From assembly GCA_034687125.1 (NCBI GenBank), contig JAQGBZ010000046.1, forward strand, positions 186,001-250,000: a stretch of 64,000 nucleotides of DNA, written 5' to 3'. Below the pieces are notes generated by a model, which searched no databases, was not told the DNA's origin, and was given only the letters and a program-made list of their open reading frames with translations. The position numbers and the translations under genes are program-made. Of this stretch, positions 1 to 11,273 are shown piece by piece; the first letter of the stretch is position 1; each line of letters starts with the position of its first letter. The DNA is from Neelides folsomi (taxonomy: Eukaryota; Arthropoda; Collembola; Neelipleona; Neelidae).

Positions 1-1500
1 TCATTCTTTGAATTTAATTGGATCCAACCCAAAAGTTGAGGTTTGTGAATTCCCGAGTTTTGTCCTCTTTTCCTTGATAAAGACATTATAGGACATTCTC
101 GAAACACTGTGAGAGACAAAGTGAAGTCAAGTCGTGTGCTAAGGACCAATGTGTGTCTTTAAATAGAGTGATTTATCGTGAAAGGTTTGAGTTCTTTCTG
201 AACATTAATCAACCTCATTTGTAATTATCTCAGGTCAGGGCAATGAATCGGAAAAGCGTCGGAAACATCCAGTGGATTCACAACCATGAAATGCAATAAT
301 TTACTTTCTTTCTTTTTACATATAATTATACAATTGTAAACTGCATACATTCATTAAAATTCATTTCATGCGAACATTCACATAGCAGATCATAATATCA
401 GTCTAGGTCGTACATAACATAGAAATTAATTAATGTATTTAATAAATATAATTAAGATAAACATAATATTTAATATTTATCGGTTAATATAATTCATAAA
501 TAAGTCATAAAAATTCCCAACGTCGCCAACATGCATAAACAGATAATAAAAAATAATTATTTAAAATAAAAACTGTAACAAATGTAAAACATTACGTTAT
601 CTTAAGACATTATCTTCGTCTCGTCTCATTGCACAGAGCGACATAAAAAGATAAGCTGGAATGAATTTAAGCTGAACCTTCAAGAAATTCGAAGTCTTAT
701 CTCTGACTTCCCAAAGCTTTCCCAGGGACGTAGAAAATAAACGCGAAGAAGGAGTTGAAAAACTAGAGAGATAAAGATTGAAATTATTAATGACTACACT
801 CGTAATAGAAACTTTTTGCATCATTCCGTTCCTTTTCGCATCATTTGTTAATGCATAAAGTTGAAGTGCATTAAATATAATTTATAAATAATAATGATGG
901 CATTGATGTTATCACAAATAAACCACAATAATCCTGAGTATTTTTTAAACATTACTTCAATAGACTAGATAAATTTTCACTTTTAACCTTTGGACTTATT
1001 TATTCTAAACATGAATGTTCATATTAAAATAGTTATTAATTGTAAGTACAATCTCACGTTCAAGATTCTGTAGTGTAATTTTAATATTAGAAGTTAAATA
1101 AAAAATATTATTCGAAGGTTATAGAGTTATTTGACTTACTTGTAATCATTAAGCATTCGATATTTTAAAATATTTATTGAATTGATAGTAAAGTAATGTA
1201 ATCTTGAAATAAGAACATAACATGGGTCTTATAAGATCAAGCACTTAGGGTTATTTAACTACATAGCCTTAAACAGTTGTATATTAATTATTATATCTGT
1301 AAATGAATAAAATGATTTTTAATATGCAATGATATCAGTACTTTGAAAGTAATACCTAATTACCTACTATAATATACAGAATATTGTAGTTAAATATGTA
1401 CAGTTATAATATCATTTTCTAACTTCTATGATTTGTGATAATATTTAAAAATTAATGTATAAAACAAGTTCTGGTTCATTTAGATAATTTTAGCCCAAAA
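1..1500. other. Intergenic or flanking sequence, no firm gene
   Basis: AT-rich sequence without a convincing gene. Near 231-290 a CAG acceptor precedes a short open stretch ending in a stop (frame reading GNESEKRRKHPVDSQP), which could be the terminal exon of a gene lying left of the window, but it is too short to support. An open frame on the minus strand at 597-824 has no signal peptide, domain or splice context and is probably chance. Confidence 0.4.
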
Positions 1501-2905
1501 ATGATATCACTTTTGATATCCCAAATTTTTTCATTAATATTAATTGCTTTAATATTATTTCCAATTTCAATTGCATTTGGTCAAAAGGAGGTTTTCGTAT
1601 TGACAATTAAAATAATAATTATAAATACATAATATCTATACGGTTTTCATTTGATTAAGCACATGTTCTAATATAACTCACTAATTTTTAGGCAATGAAA
1701 AAGGACATATTCTATTATTGTCCAAAACAGGTATCTTATGTAAATAATAGAATTTTTCATTTCAAATTTTCAAACAGATAATTTATAAATTGTTAAATAT
1801 AAATTTTGGATGGATTTAATTCAGAAGCAGAATGAAGAGCTTATTCATAAAATGGAAACCCTTTTTAAAGATCTCCAGGGATCACTTAATTCGCTCGTGA
1901 TTAATATTACAAAATTACAATACGTTAAATATATTTATTTCATCAAACAATTTGAAAAAAAAACTAATGTGAAACTGTATTTACTTTATATTACAAGGTT
2001 TATTTCGACATTTAACATTTATATTATACAGGAACAAAGAATGGGCCTAATAGAAAACTCACTTCATAAAATGGAAACGGAAAGCTTTCGAAGGACTAAC
2101 AGTGAAAAAGTTAACAATTATTATTATAATTTTATAACTTATTACTTGATTTGTAAACTTGAAATAATTATATTTTATTTAAATAAATGGTTATTTTCAG
2201 AAAAATTCAAAAGATAATACCAAATTGCTAGAATTGTGGAGAGTTAATAATATTGATCTAAAACAAGATATTATTTTTCTCGAATCTTTTGAAAACGATG
2301 CCAGCGGTCAATTTAACCAGCGATGGAAGCCATTTTACAATAAAACAACTCCTATTGCTTTTAAAAGATCAAATTTCTGCAATAATCAATTTTATGTTTC
2401 GTCGGCCTATCAAGAAATGTTTGTTGATTTTCCTCCTTACACAAAGACAATAGACAAGTCATTTATTTTCCAATTTAATTTGAAATCTGAAACCTCTTCT
2501 CCAGACATCGGATTTTATTTTGTTGGTTGTACGACCAAATTTCAAAACAATCAAAACGGATGGGACCCGATTGTTGAAAAATTCGCTTTAAGGATTGAAC
2601 CCACCCATGTCAACTTCCGAACCAATGACGGAATGTTCCTCAAAGGAAACCAACTGAGTTCATCTAAATATATTTATCCAATAAGCCATGATAATCTTCT
2701 GCATTTGTACAAATTGACTGTGGACAAATCAGGAAAATGTTACAAAGTAGAAATTGATAATAAGTTAATTGCGAGCGGATGTGTTGGAGTGGATTTGATT
2801 AAAACCAATTTATGCGCAATGACTTTATGGCACGATGGGAAGAAATATGAATTTGATAATATTGCTCTTACAAAAAACGAAGCTCTGGCTGAAAGCATTG
2901 GATAA
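1501..2905 (+). CDS. Secreted coiled-coil protein with a large C-terminal domain (5 exons)
   Basis: I do not recognise the family. Five exons join with every intron in phase 0: 1501-1590, 1692-1730, 1825-1923, 2032-2109 and 2201-2905, giving about 336 residues. Exon 1 encodes a clear signal peptide (MISLLISQIF then a hydrophobic run ending IAFGQ). Exons 3 and 4 are short coiled-coil units sharing an HKMET core (LIHKMETLF and SLHKMETES), so they look like an internally duplicated exon. Exon 5 holds a domain of about 220 residues that starts near FLESFENDASGQFNQRW and has alternating aromatic and beta-type segments plus four cysteines; a concanavalin-like beta sandwich is possible, but that is a guess. 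The donor of exon 1 (GTTTTC) is weak. It lies at the head of a row of small secreted coiled-coil genes in the same orientation. Confidence 0.72.
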
Positions 2906-3600
2906 CATTGATTAAAAAATCATTACTGCAGGCTAACTGTTTACCATTTACAATTTAAAGCATTTTTTTAAGCAAACTTGCGCAAAATATGCATATAATT
3001 TAACAAAAATAAATCATTAAAATTTCTGGGCAATGATTTATTAAATCATCCTAATAAACATTAATTTAACATATTTAAAGTTTTTGAACATAGCATATTT
3101 TCATCGAACACTTTATAAATTTGATAATTTATAGATAAATTAATTTATTGTATTATATTTATATAAATCAGGACAGGCGGACGCGGATTTGTATTGGTTG
3201 GTATTTGTTTTCTTGTTCATGATATGGGCATTAATATCTCATTATTCTTTACTTTGTATTAATATTGTAGATTTGTATACTGAATGTGCATGTGATACTT
3301 AAAGTGTGTCACTTTTTCATTTCAATTCGATTTTTGAATTAAAAAATATGAACTACCTTATTCAATATAAATTCTTCGTAAATTTTCATGAATCAGAAAC
3401 CGTTATTTATCAAAACTATTGTATATTTAAATGATAATCCCGTTAGTTTTTTTTATTAATAATAGCTTAATAATTTGTTTTGACAAAAAATTAACGTTAC
3501 TCTTGAACCATAATTTGAAATAAATTATTTACAGCGATATTTTTTATTAAATTAATTGACCCCTATAAATATTTTTAAATTTTGTTACATTTTGTTGAAA

Positions 3601-4384
3601 ATGAAATTTACGAAGAACAAAAACTGCATTATAATAATTATTTATTTGTATATATGTTTCTTGTGTACTATCTATGTAACATATCAGGCCAAAATAGGCA
3701 CTTCAATTTACGTTCCTCATAATTTCATATTAAATAAAAAGTTGACGCCCGGGAATTTTTCTGATTTAAAGAAAAAACAAGTGAGTGAAAAAACAAACAA
3801 AAATTGAATACACTTTTGATTTTATTTAAATATTTAAATTAAAAATCTTGTTCTAAATATTTTAGTCAATGACAAAATTGCTTGGGGAAATCAACGGCAT
3901 GTTAGAAAGAATTGAGAGGAAAAATAGTGAGATCCTTTTAAAAATACAGATAAAATCTAAATTAAATTAAATTATTGCCCAAAATCTTATTGATAAATAT
4001 TTAGTTAATATATGTAGTATAATAATTTATTATAATAATTAATTTCCTTTTCATTAAATAGAACAACTTCAAATTCAGAAGGCAAAATTAGAAACACAGT
4101 TTGCTGTAATCGCTTCACGGTATAGCAATGAGGGAATGATTGAAAAAATTTCAACATTTTCAAGATTCTTGAGAAATAATACAGATTATGATAATTCTGG
4201 AGAAAGTTCCACAGATGATCCAATTACTGATCCCGTGGATCCTGATGAAGAATACAGAATTAATAAGCTTATTAGGATTAATGCAATATGGAAAATGAAT
4301 TTCAAATATATAAATGCTTCTTTATATAATATAACAAAAACTGTCACAGATATGTCTTTTGGCTTTGCAAGATTTATTTTCTGA
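3601..4384 (+). CDS. Small secreted or anchored coiled-coil protein A (3 exons)
   Basis: Unrecognised family. Exons 3601-3780, 3866-3926 and 4062-4384 join in phases 0 and 1 to give about 187 residues. The start (MKFTKNKNC) leads into a strong hydrophobic segment (IIIIIYLYICFLC) that can act as a signal peptide or anchor. Exon 2 is a 61-base coiled-coil exon (KLLGEINGMLERIERKN). Exon 3 begins with a Gln/Lys-rich helix, passes through an acidic Ser/Asp/Pro linker (SGESSTDDPITDPVDPDEE) and ends with INAIWKMNFKYINASLYNIT. The same exon phases, a 58-base second exon and a matching IWKTNFKNINGTL tail occur in the next gene, so the two are tandem paralogues. N-x-S/T sites in the tail (NAS, NIT) fit an extracellular protein. 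Confidence 0.7.
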
Positions 4385-5607
4385 AAATATAAACACTAGA
4401 TAAAATTAAATAATAATTTCTCGCTTGCTGACTGTATGACCATTTTAATAACCTTTTTGTTTTAAATTTCATTCAATAAATTCATTTTTACATACAGCTA
4501 CATACTCGGTTATATAGTATAAATCTACAGATAGAGTATGGTTCTTTAGATTTAAGTTGGATTAATATAATATTGTATACTAATATTAAATAATCTTGGA
4601 TTTACCTTGTAATATAACTTTTTTTAAAAAATATTATTATTTTATATTTGTGACAAATATATAATCACGATCAAATTATTTGTCATTTTAGTTATTTTTG
4701 GTGCATACCTAAACATAGGCGTTAATTTGTATTAATAATTAAATTAATTTATATTCATTCATACAAATATACACGGTGGCTATCTTGTTATGAAAAAATT
4801 CAGTGTCAGTTAACTCGGGGACAGCCTGTACAGGACCAATCCCGAATCCCCGTGTCCAGGGTGGACCATTGTGCTTCCAAGCTTTCTAAATGTCGGCCAT
4901 AGATTTTACTCTACCCTTTTTAAATCATGCGTCATGACACGATGGCATGTTTCATGGTGATAAATTAGCGTTCAATAATAAATTCTTATATAATTGTGAC
5001 AATTCGTCAAGGAAATAATATATTCATTTTGACATTTGCATGTTATAGCAATATATAAATTAAATGCACGCATAAAATATTTAATGAGCTTCAAATCTCC
5101 TTTCATAGGAAATTACCATTGTTGTTAAATGTTCAAATTGTGAAGGTAAATGCTTACATTTCAATATTTAACATTATCATATCACAAATCATATTACTTT
5201 ATTATTTAAAAAAACTTAATAAAATTATTAAGTAATATAATTAACTAAATGTCAGTATAGTACTATATAACTTAAATTGTAGTTTATATACTTAAGTGTT
5301 TCTAAATTCATACTCTATCATGAATACCAAACAATAGCAATTGGTTAAATTATATTAGGCATATTTATGAAAAATGTCATATATTAATTTTTGTACAATG
5401 TCGATCTGCCATGCAAGGGCATTTCAAAGATCAAATAATTATTTCTTCTTCTATTTGAATCATTCAAATTATGTACCATTTTAAAGAAATAAATTGTTGA
5501 TTAAATTAAATTTTTTTTTTCATTAATTACAATTTCAAATTATTAATTACTTTTAATAATAATTATTAAAGACTATAATAGAAACACTAAACTAATATTA
5601 ATATAAA
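4385..5607. other. Intergenic stretch between two coiled-coil paralogues
   Basis: Mostly very AT-rich, with no gene that I can support. A GC-richer island at about 4800-4960 stands out (contains tcggggacagcctgtacagg and ccccgtgtccagggtggacc); it reads open for only short distances in any frame and I cannot assign it. It may be a remnant of an inserted element or a regulatory segment of the downstream gene. Confidence 0.4.
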
Positions 5608-6286
5608 ATGTCGTTCAGATATAATTATCTAGCAAGCTCTTTGTTTGGAATATCCATCCTCGTCATTATCATATTGACAAATAAAGTTGAATGTCAACAA
5701 GATGTATAAATTTAATCATAATTTATTCATAATCAATAAATATTATAATTAAGTTGAGAATACACTCTGCAAGAAAGCAATAATATAATTTTTGAAAAGT
5801 ATTTGATAAGTAAACTTTTTTTAATTTAGATCGTCAACGAGTTGCTTGTTCTTCGAGATCGCGTTACTATTCTTGAAAACAGACAAAGTTAACAATTTAT
5901 ATTTTTATGAGCTCTTAAGAATATCTTATATGAATTTTTATGTTTTTATTAATTCTAATATTTAAATTTCGTTTTTCAAGCTGTGAGTGAATGTAATCTA
6001 TCCTTTATAGTATTTTAAAGTTTTAAAATATTTTTTAGTTGCAATTGGAAGAGAATTGGCAGTACTATCACAACGTTTTGACGCTATGGCCGCTACAGTT
6101 AATGAATTAGTACAAGAATTAAATGCAATTGGCAACGCTGTTAACAGAAATAGTGATGCAATTGCGAAATTAGAAGCAATAAACCAAATTTGGAAAACAA
6201 ATTTCAAAAATATTAACGGAACTTTGAACCTTTTGAGGAAAAAGCTCAACTTTTCTTTGCCGATTCTAAAATTCAGTGTTGGATAA
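5608..6286 (+). CDS. Small secreted coiled-coil protein B (3 exons)
   Basis: Paralogue of the gene at 3601-4384. Exons 5608-5703, 5830-5887 and 6039-6286 join in phases 0 and 1, giving about 133 residues. Exon 1 is a signal peptide (MSFRYNYLASSLFG, hydrophobic core, then NKVECQQD). Exon 2 is a 58-base coiled-coil exon (IVNELLVLRDRVTILENRQ). Exon 3 is an uninterrupted heptad-like helix (LSQRFDAMAATVNELVQEL onward) followed by the family tail IWKTNFKNINGTLNLL. It lacks the acidic Ser/Asp/Pro linker of paralogue A. The product is probably an extracellular or secretory-pathway oligomer; nothing in the sequence points to catalysis. Confidence 0.72.
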
Positions 6287-6736
6287 TATAAAAATAAAAT
6301 AAATAGTATACATAAAGATAATAAACAATTAAAAGCTCCAAAGCTTGAATTATTTTTTGTGATTAAAACGTTGGTACATTTTATATGCATATTATACCAC
6401 TCATACTTTTAATAATTAGACAACGCAGATTCTTGAATTTCTTTTATAATAAAGTATGAAATTGTAATTTTGCGATTTAGATTACTACATATAGTTATAG
6501 TATATGATTTATATATTTTATATTAACAAAAAATACTTATATGAATTAACTGCAATGAATATTGTATTTATTTATAATTTAAAATTAGGGATGAAATATA
6601 TTAATACAATATACTATAGGATAAAAAAATTTGCAAGCTCTTTTAAAATCAATTAATGGAACCACATATGATTCAAACAATTTTATTTCATGTAATTAAA
6701 CTAAAAACAAAATTTGAAAAGAATTAAAATTCACTA

Positions 6737-7152
6737 CTGTAAAGCATCGATATTTGTCCCGGGATATCTTTCAAAACTTAACCCTAAACCCCCGAATATA
6801 TATCGATACCGGATATAATTCAATACTCGGACATCTTTAAATAAAGTTAGACAAAATAGTTTGTTTTAAAAATTTATTGTGATATATCTAATCTTCTGAA
6901 CTTGAGTCTTCTTTATCGTTTTCTATAAATTGTCTTCGTGGCATTTTAAATTAATATGGCAAGAATTTTAAAATGAATTTTAAAGAAATTGGTCGTTGTG
7001 ATAACAGTATGTGTTAAAAATTAGCGCATATTTTTATTAGACCCGGACATAATTTAATACCCGGACATCTTTTAAAATCTCATGTCTCACTTCTGGACAT
7101 ATTTCGATACCGGATATAATTAGATACCTGGATAAATATCGATGCTTTACGG
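6737..7152. mobile_element. MITE (TA-flanked, Tc1/mariner-like), 416 bp
   Basis: The ends are inverted copies of each other: CTGTAAAGCATCGATATTT at the left and, read on the minus strand, CCGTAAAGCATCGATATTT at the right. Both are flanked by TA (6735-6736 and 7153-7154), as expected for TA target duplication. Internally the motifs gatacCGGATATAATT and CGGACAT recur in both halves, so the whole element is loosely palindromic. There is no open frame, so it is non-autonomous. Confidence 0.8.
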
Positions 7153-7803
7153 TATGTATAATTGTATATAGTGTTATTCATCGTGAAGGTAATATTTTTA
7201 TATGGTAGTATGCTACCTTCATGTATTTTGAGTCTATACCTCAAGGTCGCCAAGGTCAGAATATAATATATGGCATAACTATATTAAGACATAGGGAGTT
7301 ATCATTTAAAATTATTTTAAAATTTACGATATTAGAAAGTCAATGGCAGTCATGTGATTGCTAAATGGTGGTATCTTTAAAATTATTGAAATATATTTGT
7401 TTTACTCTTAAAAGATCTTTTCTATTTCATTCATCTGTCATCTGATTGTCCAATTTTTACAAATTAATTGTTATTAATGGCCAAAATCTTATCTATACAT
7501 GTATAACATCAGGAGCTACAATAACTTAATATTTTACCCAAGTCATAAATTATTATTGTCAAAATAGTTTTTCGATCAAAATTTTTCTATCCGTACAACT
7601 TTGAGATAAATTGCAGAATCGAATACTAATATTTGATAATAATATTCAGGTAACATTGTAATTAATAATTACACAAAATATTTAAAAGATAGTTGTACCA
7701 AATTATAAACTGCTATTATATAACAAATAATGAGAATGGAAACCATTTACCTCAGATTACTAATAATTTATTAATTTTTATCTAATTACAGAAATCTCTC
7801 AAC

Positions 7804-8237
7804 ATGGAAAATTTCTCTGAAAACCCGATGGACAACTTTCTTGTGAGTAATAAAATGAATAATTATTGAAATTGTTGATTAAGTCAAGTAAAATAATATT
7901 GTATTATTTTTTTATAAAAAACAGATAGTACTTATATCAGATAATAAGATTCACTTTTTAATTATTCGTATTCCAGGTCATAGGAAATATTGCCAAGATT
8001 TTTGGCCAAAGCTTTTGTTTAAGTGAATTATTGAAGTGCCGTTTAATTAACTCAAAATGGAAAATGGAAGCAGATAGAGAAATTCGTTCACACTTGTCGG
8101 GGAAGTATTTCATATTCAAAACCAAAGATCAAGCTTGTGAATTTGCTAAAACATTTGAAAAATCTTTCCTACACGATTCATTTGATTTCGCTTTCGAAAG
8201 CAGTTTGACTTCAACGATAAATTTAGAATATGGTTAA
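7804..8237 (+). CDS. Small orphan protein (2 coding exons)
   Basis: Unrecognised. Exons 7804-7842 and 7977-8237 join in phase 0 (donor GTGAGT, acceptor TTCCAG) to give 99 residues. A TTACAG acceptor at about 7791 just upstream of the ATG suggests an additional 5' untranslated exon. There is no signal peptide. The product begins MENFSENPMDNFLVIGNIAK, has two cysteines in the first half and a charged, aromatic-rich second half (GKYFIFKTKDQACEFAKTFE). It sits between the secreted coiled-coil genes and a C-type lectin but shares no motif with either. Confidence 0.55.
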
Positions 8238-8660
8238 AATGTTTAATATATAAATTGGTCTTTAAGAAGGATTGAATAGGTGTTATTCTTCAATACATTT
8301 CGCTGTGTATGGAGTTTAGAACTAAATTCCTTCTTCAGTATCTTTACTTAGTCTTGAAGGTTGGTAATTTTTAGTATATTTATTCCATATAGTGGGGCCA
8401 AGATAAGAGAGTGTACGGGATTGTTATTTAGGGAGATTGCGCATCTTAAATCGGCTTTTGTTCGCGTATTGGCGTGGTGTATATCAGTTTTTTACAAAGT
8501 AGTTAAAGTAAGGAGGACAAATTAGTATAGATGTACATTACAAGAATTGGTTAGATGGTAAAAGCCAATGTAACTTTTTGGTTAAGTTTTCAGTTATTCT
8601 ATCGTATTTTAACTTATTAAGAATAAGTTTAGCGAATTGTTTTACACAATTGTTGACAGG

Positions 8661-8725
8661 GTTTAAATTAGTGCTATTAGCATTGCCCTATTTAGTGCTA
8701 TTAGCATTAATTTAGTGCTATTAGA
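8661..8725 (+). repeat. Short tandem repeat, three units of TTTAGTGCTATTAGCAT type
   Basis: Three imperfect copies of TTAGTGCTATTAG(CAT/AGT) in a row, just downstream of the lectin gene's 3' end. No function is evident. Confidence 0.7.
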
Positions 8726-8802
8726 GTTGTTATTATTAGGTATATGTTATTTAATTTATTCTTTGTAATTTAAAAATTAATACTTTTATATAAATATGTA
8801 TA

Positions 8803-10610
8803 TTATGAATCAATCATTTCACACAAAGGGTAATTGTTTTCTCTGCCACATTTTGCAGTATACCAAAACCCTGATTTTTTAATATATGAACAATTATATT
8901 TCTTATTGGGTATAAATGTTTCGCCTCTCATCCAATTTGAATATTGTACTCTGATGGAACCTTGCAGCCATCGCCAATTCCCTTCATTAAATAGGTCTGA
9001 GGCAGAAAGCCAGAAAAAATCTAAAATAAAAATTTTCTATATAGTATCATATGTTCATACTAATATGAATTTTAGGTAAATAAATACTGTATTTTTACTT
9101 ATTATTAATACTTTTTACCTTTGTTCATTAATTAATCATAATTTTTATTTTATTTATGTTTTCGGAATAATTGAAGAATACTGGGACACGCGATATTAAA
9201 TATAAGGTGGGTGATTTTACACTAATTCGACTATGCTAATTACGAATCTGAAGTTAGTTTGCGTCGCTCGCGTAAAATAAAAAAGTTATGAGCATTTAAA
9301 GTTTAAATGCTTTGTAAAGGCCGCTCCTAACGCGGCCTATTCCACCTTCAATTTTCTCTTTCCTTTTCACTTCTGAAAATCATTTTCATTTTTCCATGTT
9401 CATTTCTTTTTTTTCAACTTTAATTTTACGCTTAGTTAATCGATTTGTTTTATTATTTTAATTTATTTTATATATTTTTTTAATTCTGGTATATTAGGTT
9501 AGGTTAGGTTTATTTTTTCATTCTAGTTATTATTTATATTATGTTAGGTTAGATTAGGTTAAGGAGAATACTTTTCTATTTGGATGTTTGACTTTTAATG
9601 TGTTTATTAAAAGGCAACAACTCTAGATCGCTTTACCATTTTCTGCCTATACGCACACATGATTAATAAAACTTTAAATATTCATAACTTTTTTATTTTA
9701 CGCGAGCGACGCAAACTAACTTCAGATTCGTAATTAGCATAGTCGAATTAGTGTAAAAACACTCAACTTATATTTATTATCGCGCGTCCCAGTATTCTTC
9801 AATTATTCCTTGTTTTCTAATTAATCTTAATTTTTTACTTATAACTACGTACAGGGTGAACCGTAAGAGAGAAGTCTCAATAAATAATTATAAAAAATCT
9901 TCTTAGTAACAGCGAAAGAAACAATAAATTAGATTAAATGTAGCTTCATTTAGGCTCTTATAACATAAGTGGGACAAAGGAGACTCTCTTTCTGACTGAT
10001 CTGTAGTTAACCTATGTATAATTATAAATAACCTTTATCGTTTTTCATCTGGTATTCATTTACAAATTGATTCTCTTCTGGTGATTTGATTGAAGCCAAT
10101 TCTTTAAGTAAATACATAAATTGCATTGGATAAATTGCTGTTTTAAAATATTCGTAGAGTATTCGTATAATATAATTCATAATAACAATTTTACCTAAAT
10201 CATAGTTTTGGCAAAAATCAAGGGCTTCTCCATACCTCACCTGTATAAAATATTATATACTAATAAAATTAATTATTTAACGTCGCTTCAATAATTCATT
10301 CTTACCATATCCTTTCCAACAAAATAAGTTTTTCGTCCTATTTTTCCAATCAAAAATATATCTCCAGTTTTTATTCCATCTTCAATAATTGGAGGTTGTG
10401 TTTCAATAACTTTTCCCCATCCACCAATTTCTCTTGCAAAATCTCGACCTGGATTTAATTGGCATTTATTTATCACAGAATCACAACTTATATTTAATCA
10501 AAAAGATTAAAATTCCAAATATTAATATTTAAAACAATTTAAAAAATTAAACCATTTGATGTTTGCATTAAGATAAATAAAACGAATAAATGAATCGTGA
10601 GAAATCCCAT
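8803..10610 (-). CDS. Secreted C-type lectin-like protein (5 exons)
   Basis: Five exons on the minus strand join in consistent phase: 10610-10553, 10448-10306, 10240-10195, 10101-10033 and 9020-8803, giving 177 residues. Exon 1 is a signal peptide (MGFLTIHLFVLFILMQTSN). The rest is one C-type lectin domain: the opening strand GRKTYFVGKDM, the helix with the first conserved cysteine (VRYGEALDFCQNYDLELA), the SIKSPEENQF motif, a WLSASDLFNEGNWRW core, then SNWMRGE, and the two closing cysteines in CGRENNYPLCEMIDS. Such domains bind sugars or proteins outside the cell, often in immunity. The EPN/QPD plus WND calcium site is not intact (where WND is expected it reads FWYT), so calcium-dependent sugar binding is doubtful. 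The last intron carries a 645-bp long-TIR element. Confidence 0.85.
9164..9808. mobile_element. Long-TIR non-autonomous DNA element with TTAGG runs
   Basis: The outer ~135-140 bp are near-perfect inverted repeats: GGAATAATTGAAGAATACTG at the left and its complement at the right, extending inward through gcgtcgctcgcgtaaaataa to the aactttaaat region. The flanks share TGTTTTC, a possible 7-base target duplication offset by one base at the right end. The centre holds TTAGG-like runs (about 9495-9562) and no open frame. It lies in the last intron of the lectin gene. Confidence 0.8.
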
Positions 10611-11273
10611 TACAATCTTTATTACTTGACTTCCTTCACACAAATATTCCTCCTTGTGAAAATGTTATTGACTTGCTTTCATAGACCTCATTAAACTCGT
10701 CTCTCACGAGTAACAACTAAGGTCATTTCACACAACACTTAATTGTCTCTTAAATTCTTCTATTTGACATTCGTATTTGAAGCATTAACATAGGGCCATT
10801 GTCATGTCCGATACTTTAAAAATGGTGTGAATTATTAAAATTCCTTCAATTTATAACTATGTAGTTGTATTTATTCTACATGTATATGTTATATCTGTAC
10901 ATGATTTAATTGTTCATGATGAGTATTTAATCTTTAATCTCATCTCGAAACACTCTTAATGTCATTGTCAATTATATTTATCAAATAAGATTAATATATA
11001 GGTAGTAAATGAAATTAAAAATGTAATAACTTTTTTTGAAGACACTTGATTAATAATGATATCATGTCGTAATTGATATCAAATCTGTTGATAATATACA
11101 TGTCTAAATGATCAAATAAATCTTGTGACATCAATGACAACACAAATAAAAGTTTCTGATCATGTTGTAAACCACTCAAACTACACCACACTTCTACTTT
11201 AATTTTACTATAGTAAAATATTGTAAATTGAATAAACTTTAAATAATTATAATTTAAGAAATATTCATCCAAT
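10611..11273. other. Divergent intergenic region: lectin (-) and intronless secreted gene (+)
   Basis: Upstream region shared by two divergently transcribed genes. The segment 10690-11273 is repeated in diverged form at 12740-13343, in front of the truncated duplicate: both copies hold a TTCACAC..TTAATTGTCTCT motif, an ATTAACATA..CCA(A/T)TGTCATGTC motif, a CATTGTCA motif and a final ATTGTA(A/T)ATTGAATAAA about 45-50 bases before the ATG. The promoter was therefore duplicated along with the gene. Confidence 0.6.

Noticed and set aside
597-824. Minus-strand open frame of 75 residues near the left edge
   Set aside because: No signal peptide, domain, splice context or codon pattern distinguishes it from chance.
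4800-4960. Possible retroelement or exon remnant in a GC-richer island
   Set aside because: Reads open only briefly in any frame and has no recognisable motif.
8834-9079. Plus-strand open frame of 81 residues
   Set aside because: The opposite strand encodes the C-terminal exon of the C-type lectin with intact domain residues; the plus frame is its shadow.
9495-9562. Interstitial telomere or chromosome-fusion site
   Set aside because: The TTAGG runs are short and imperfect and lie inside an element with inverted ends, so they belong to that element.
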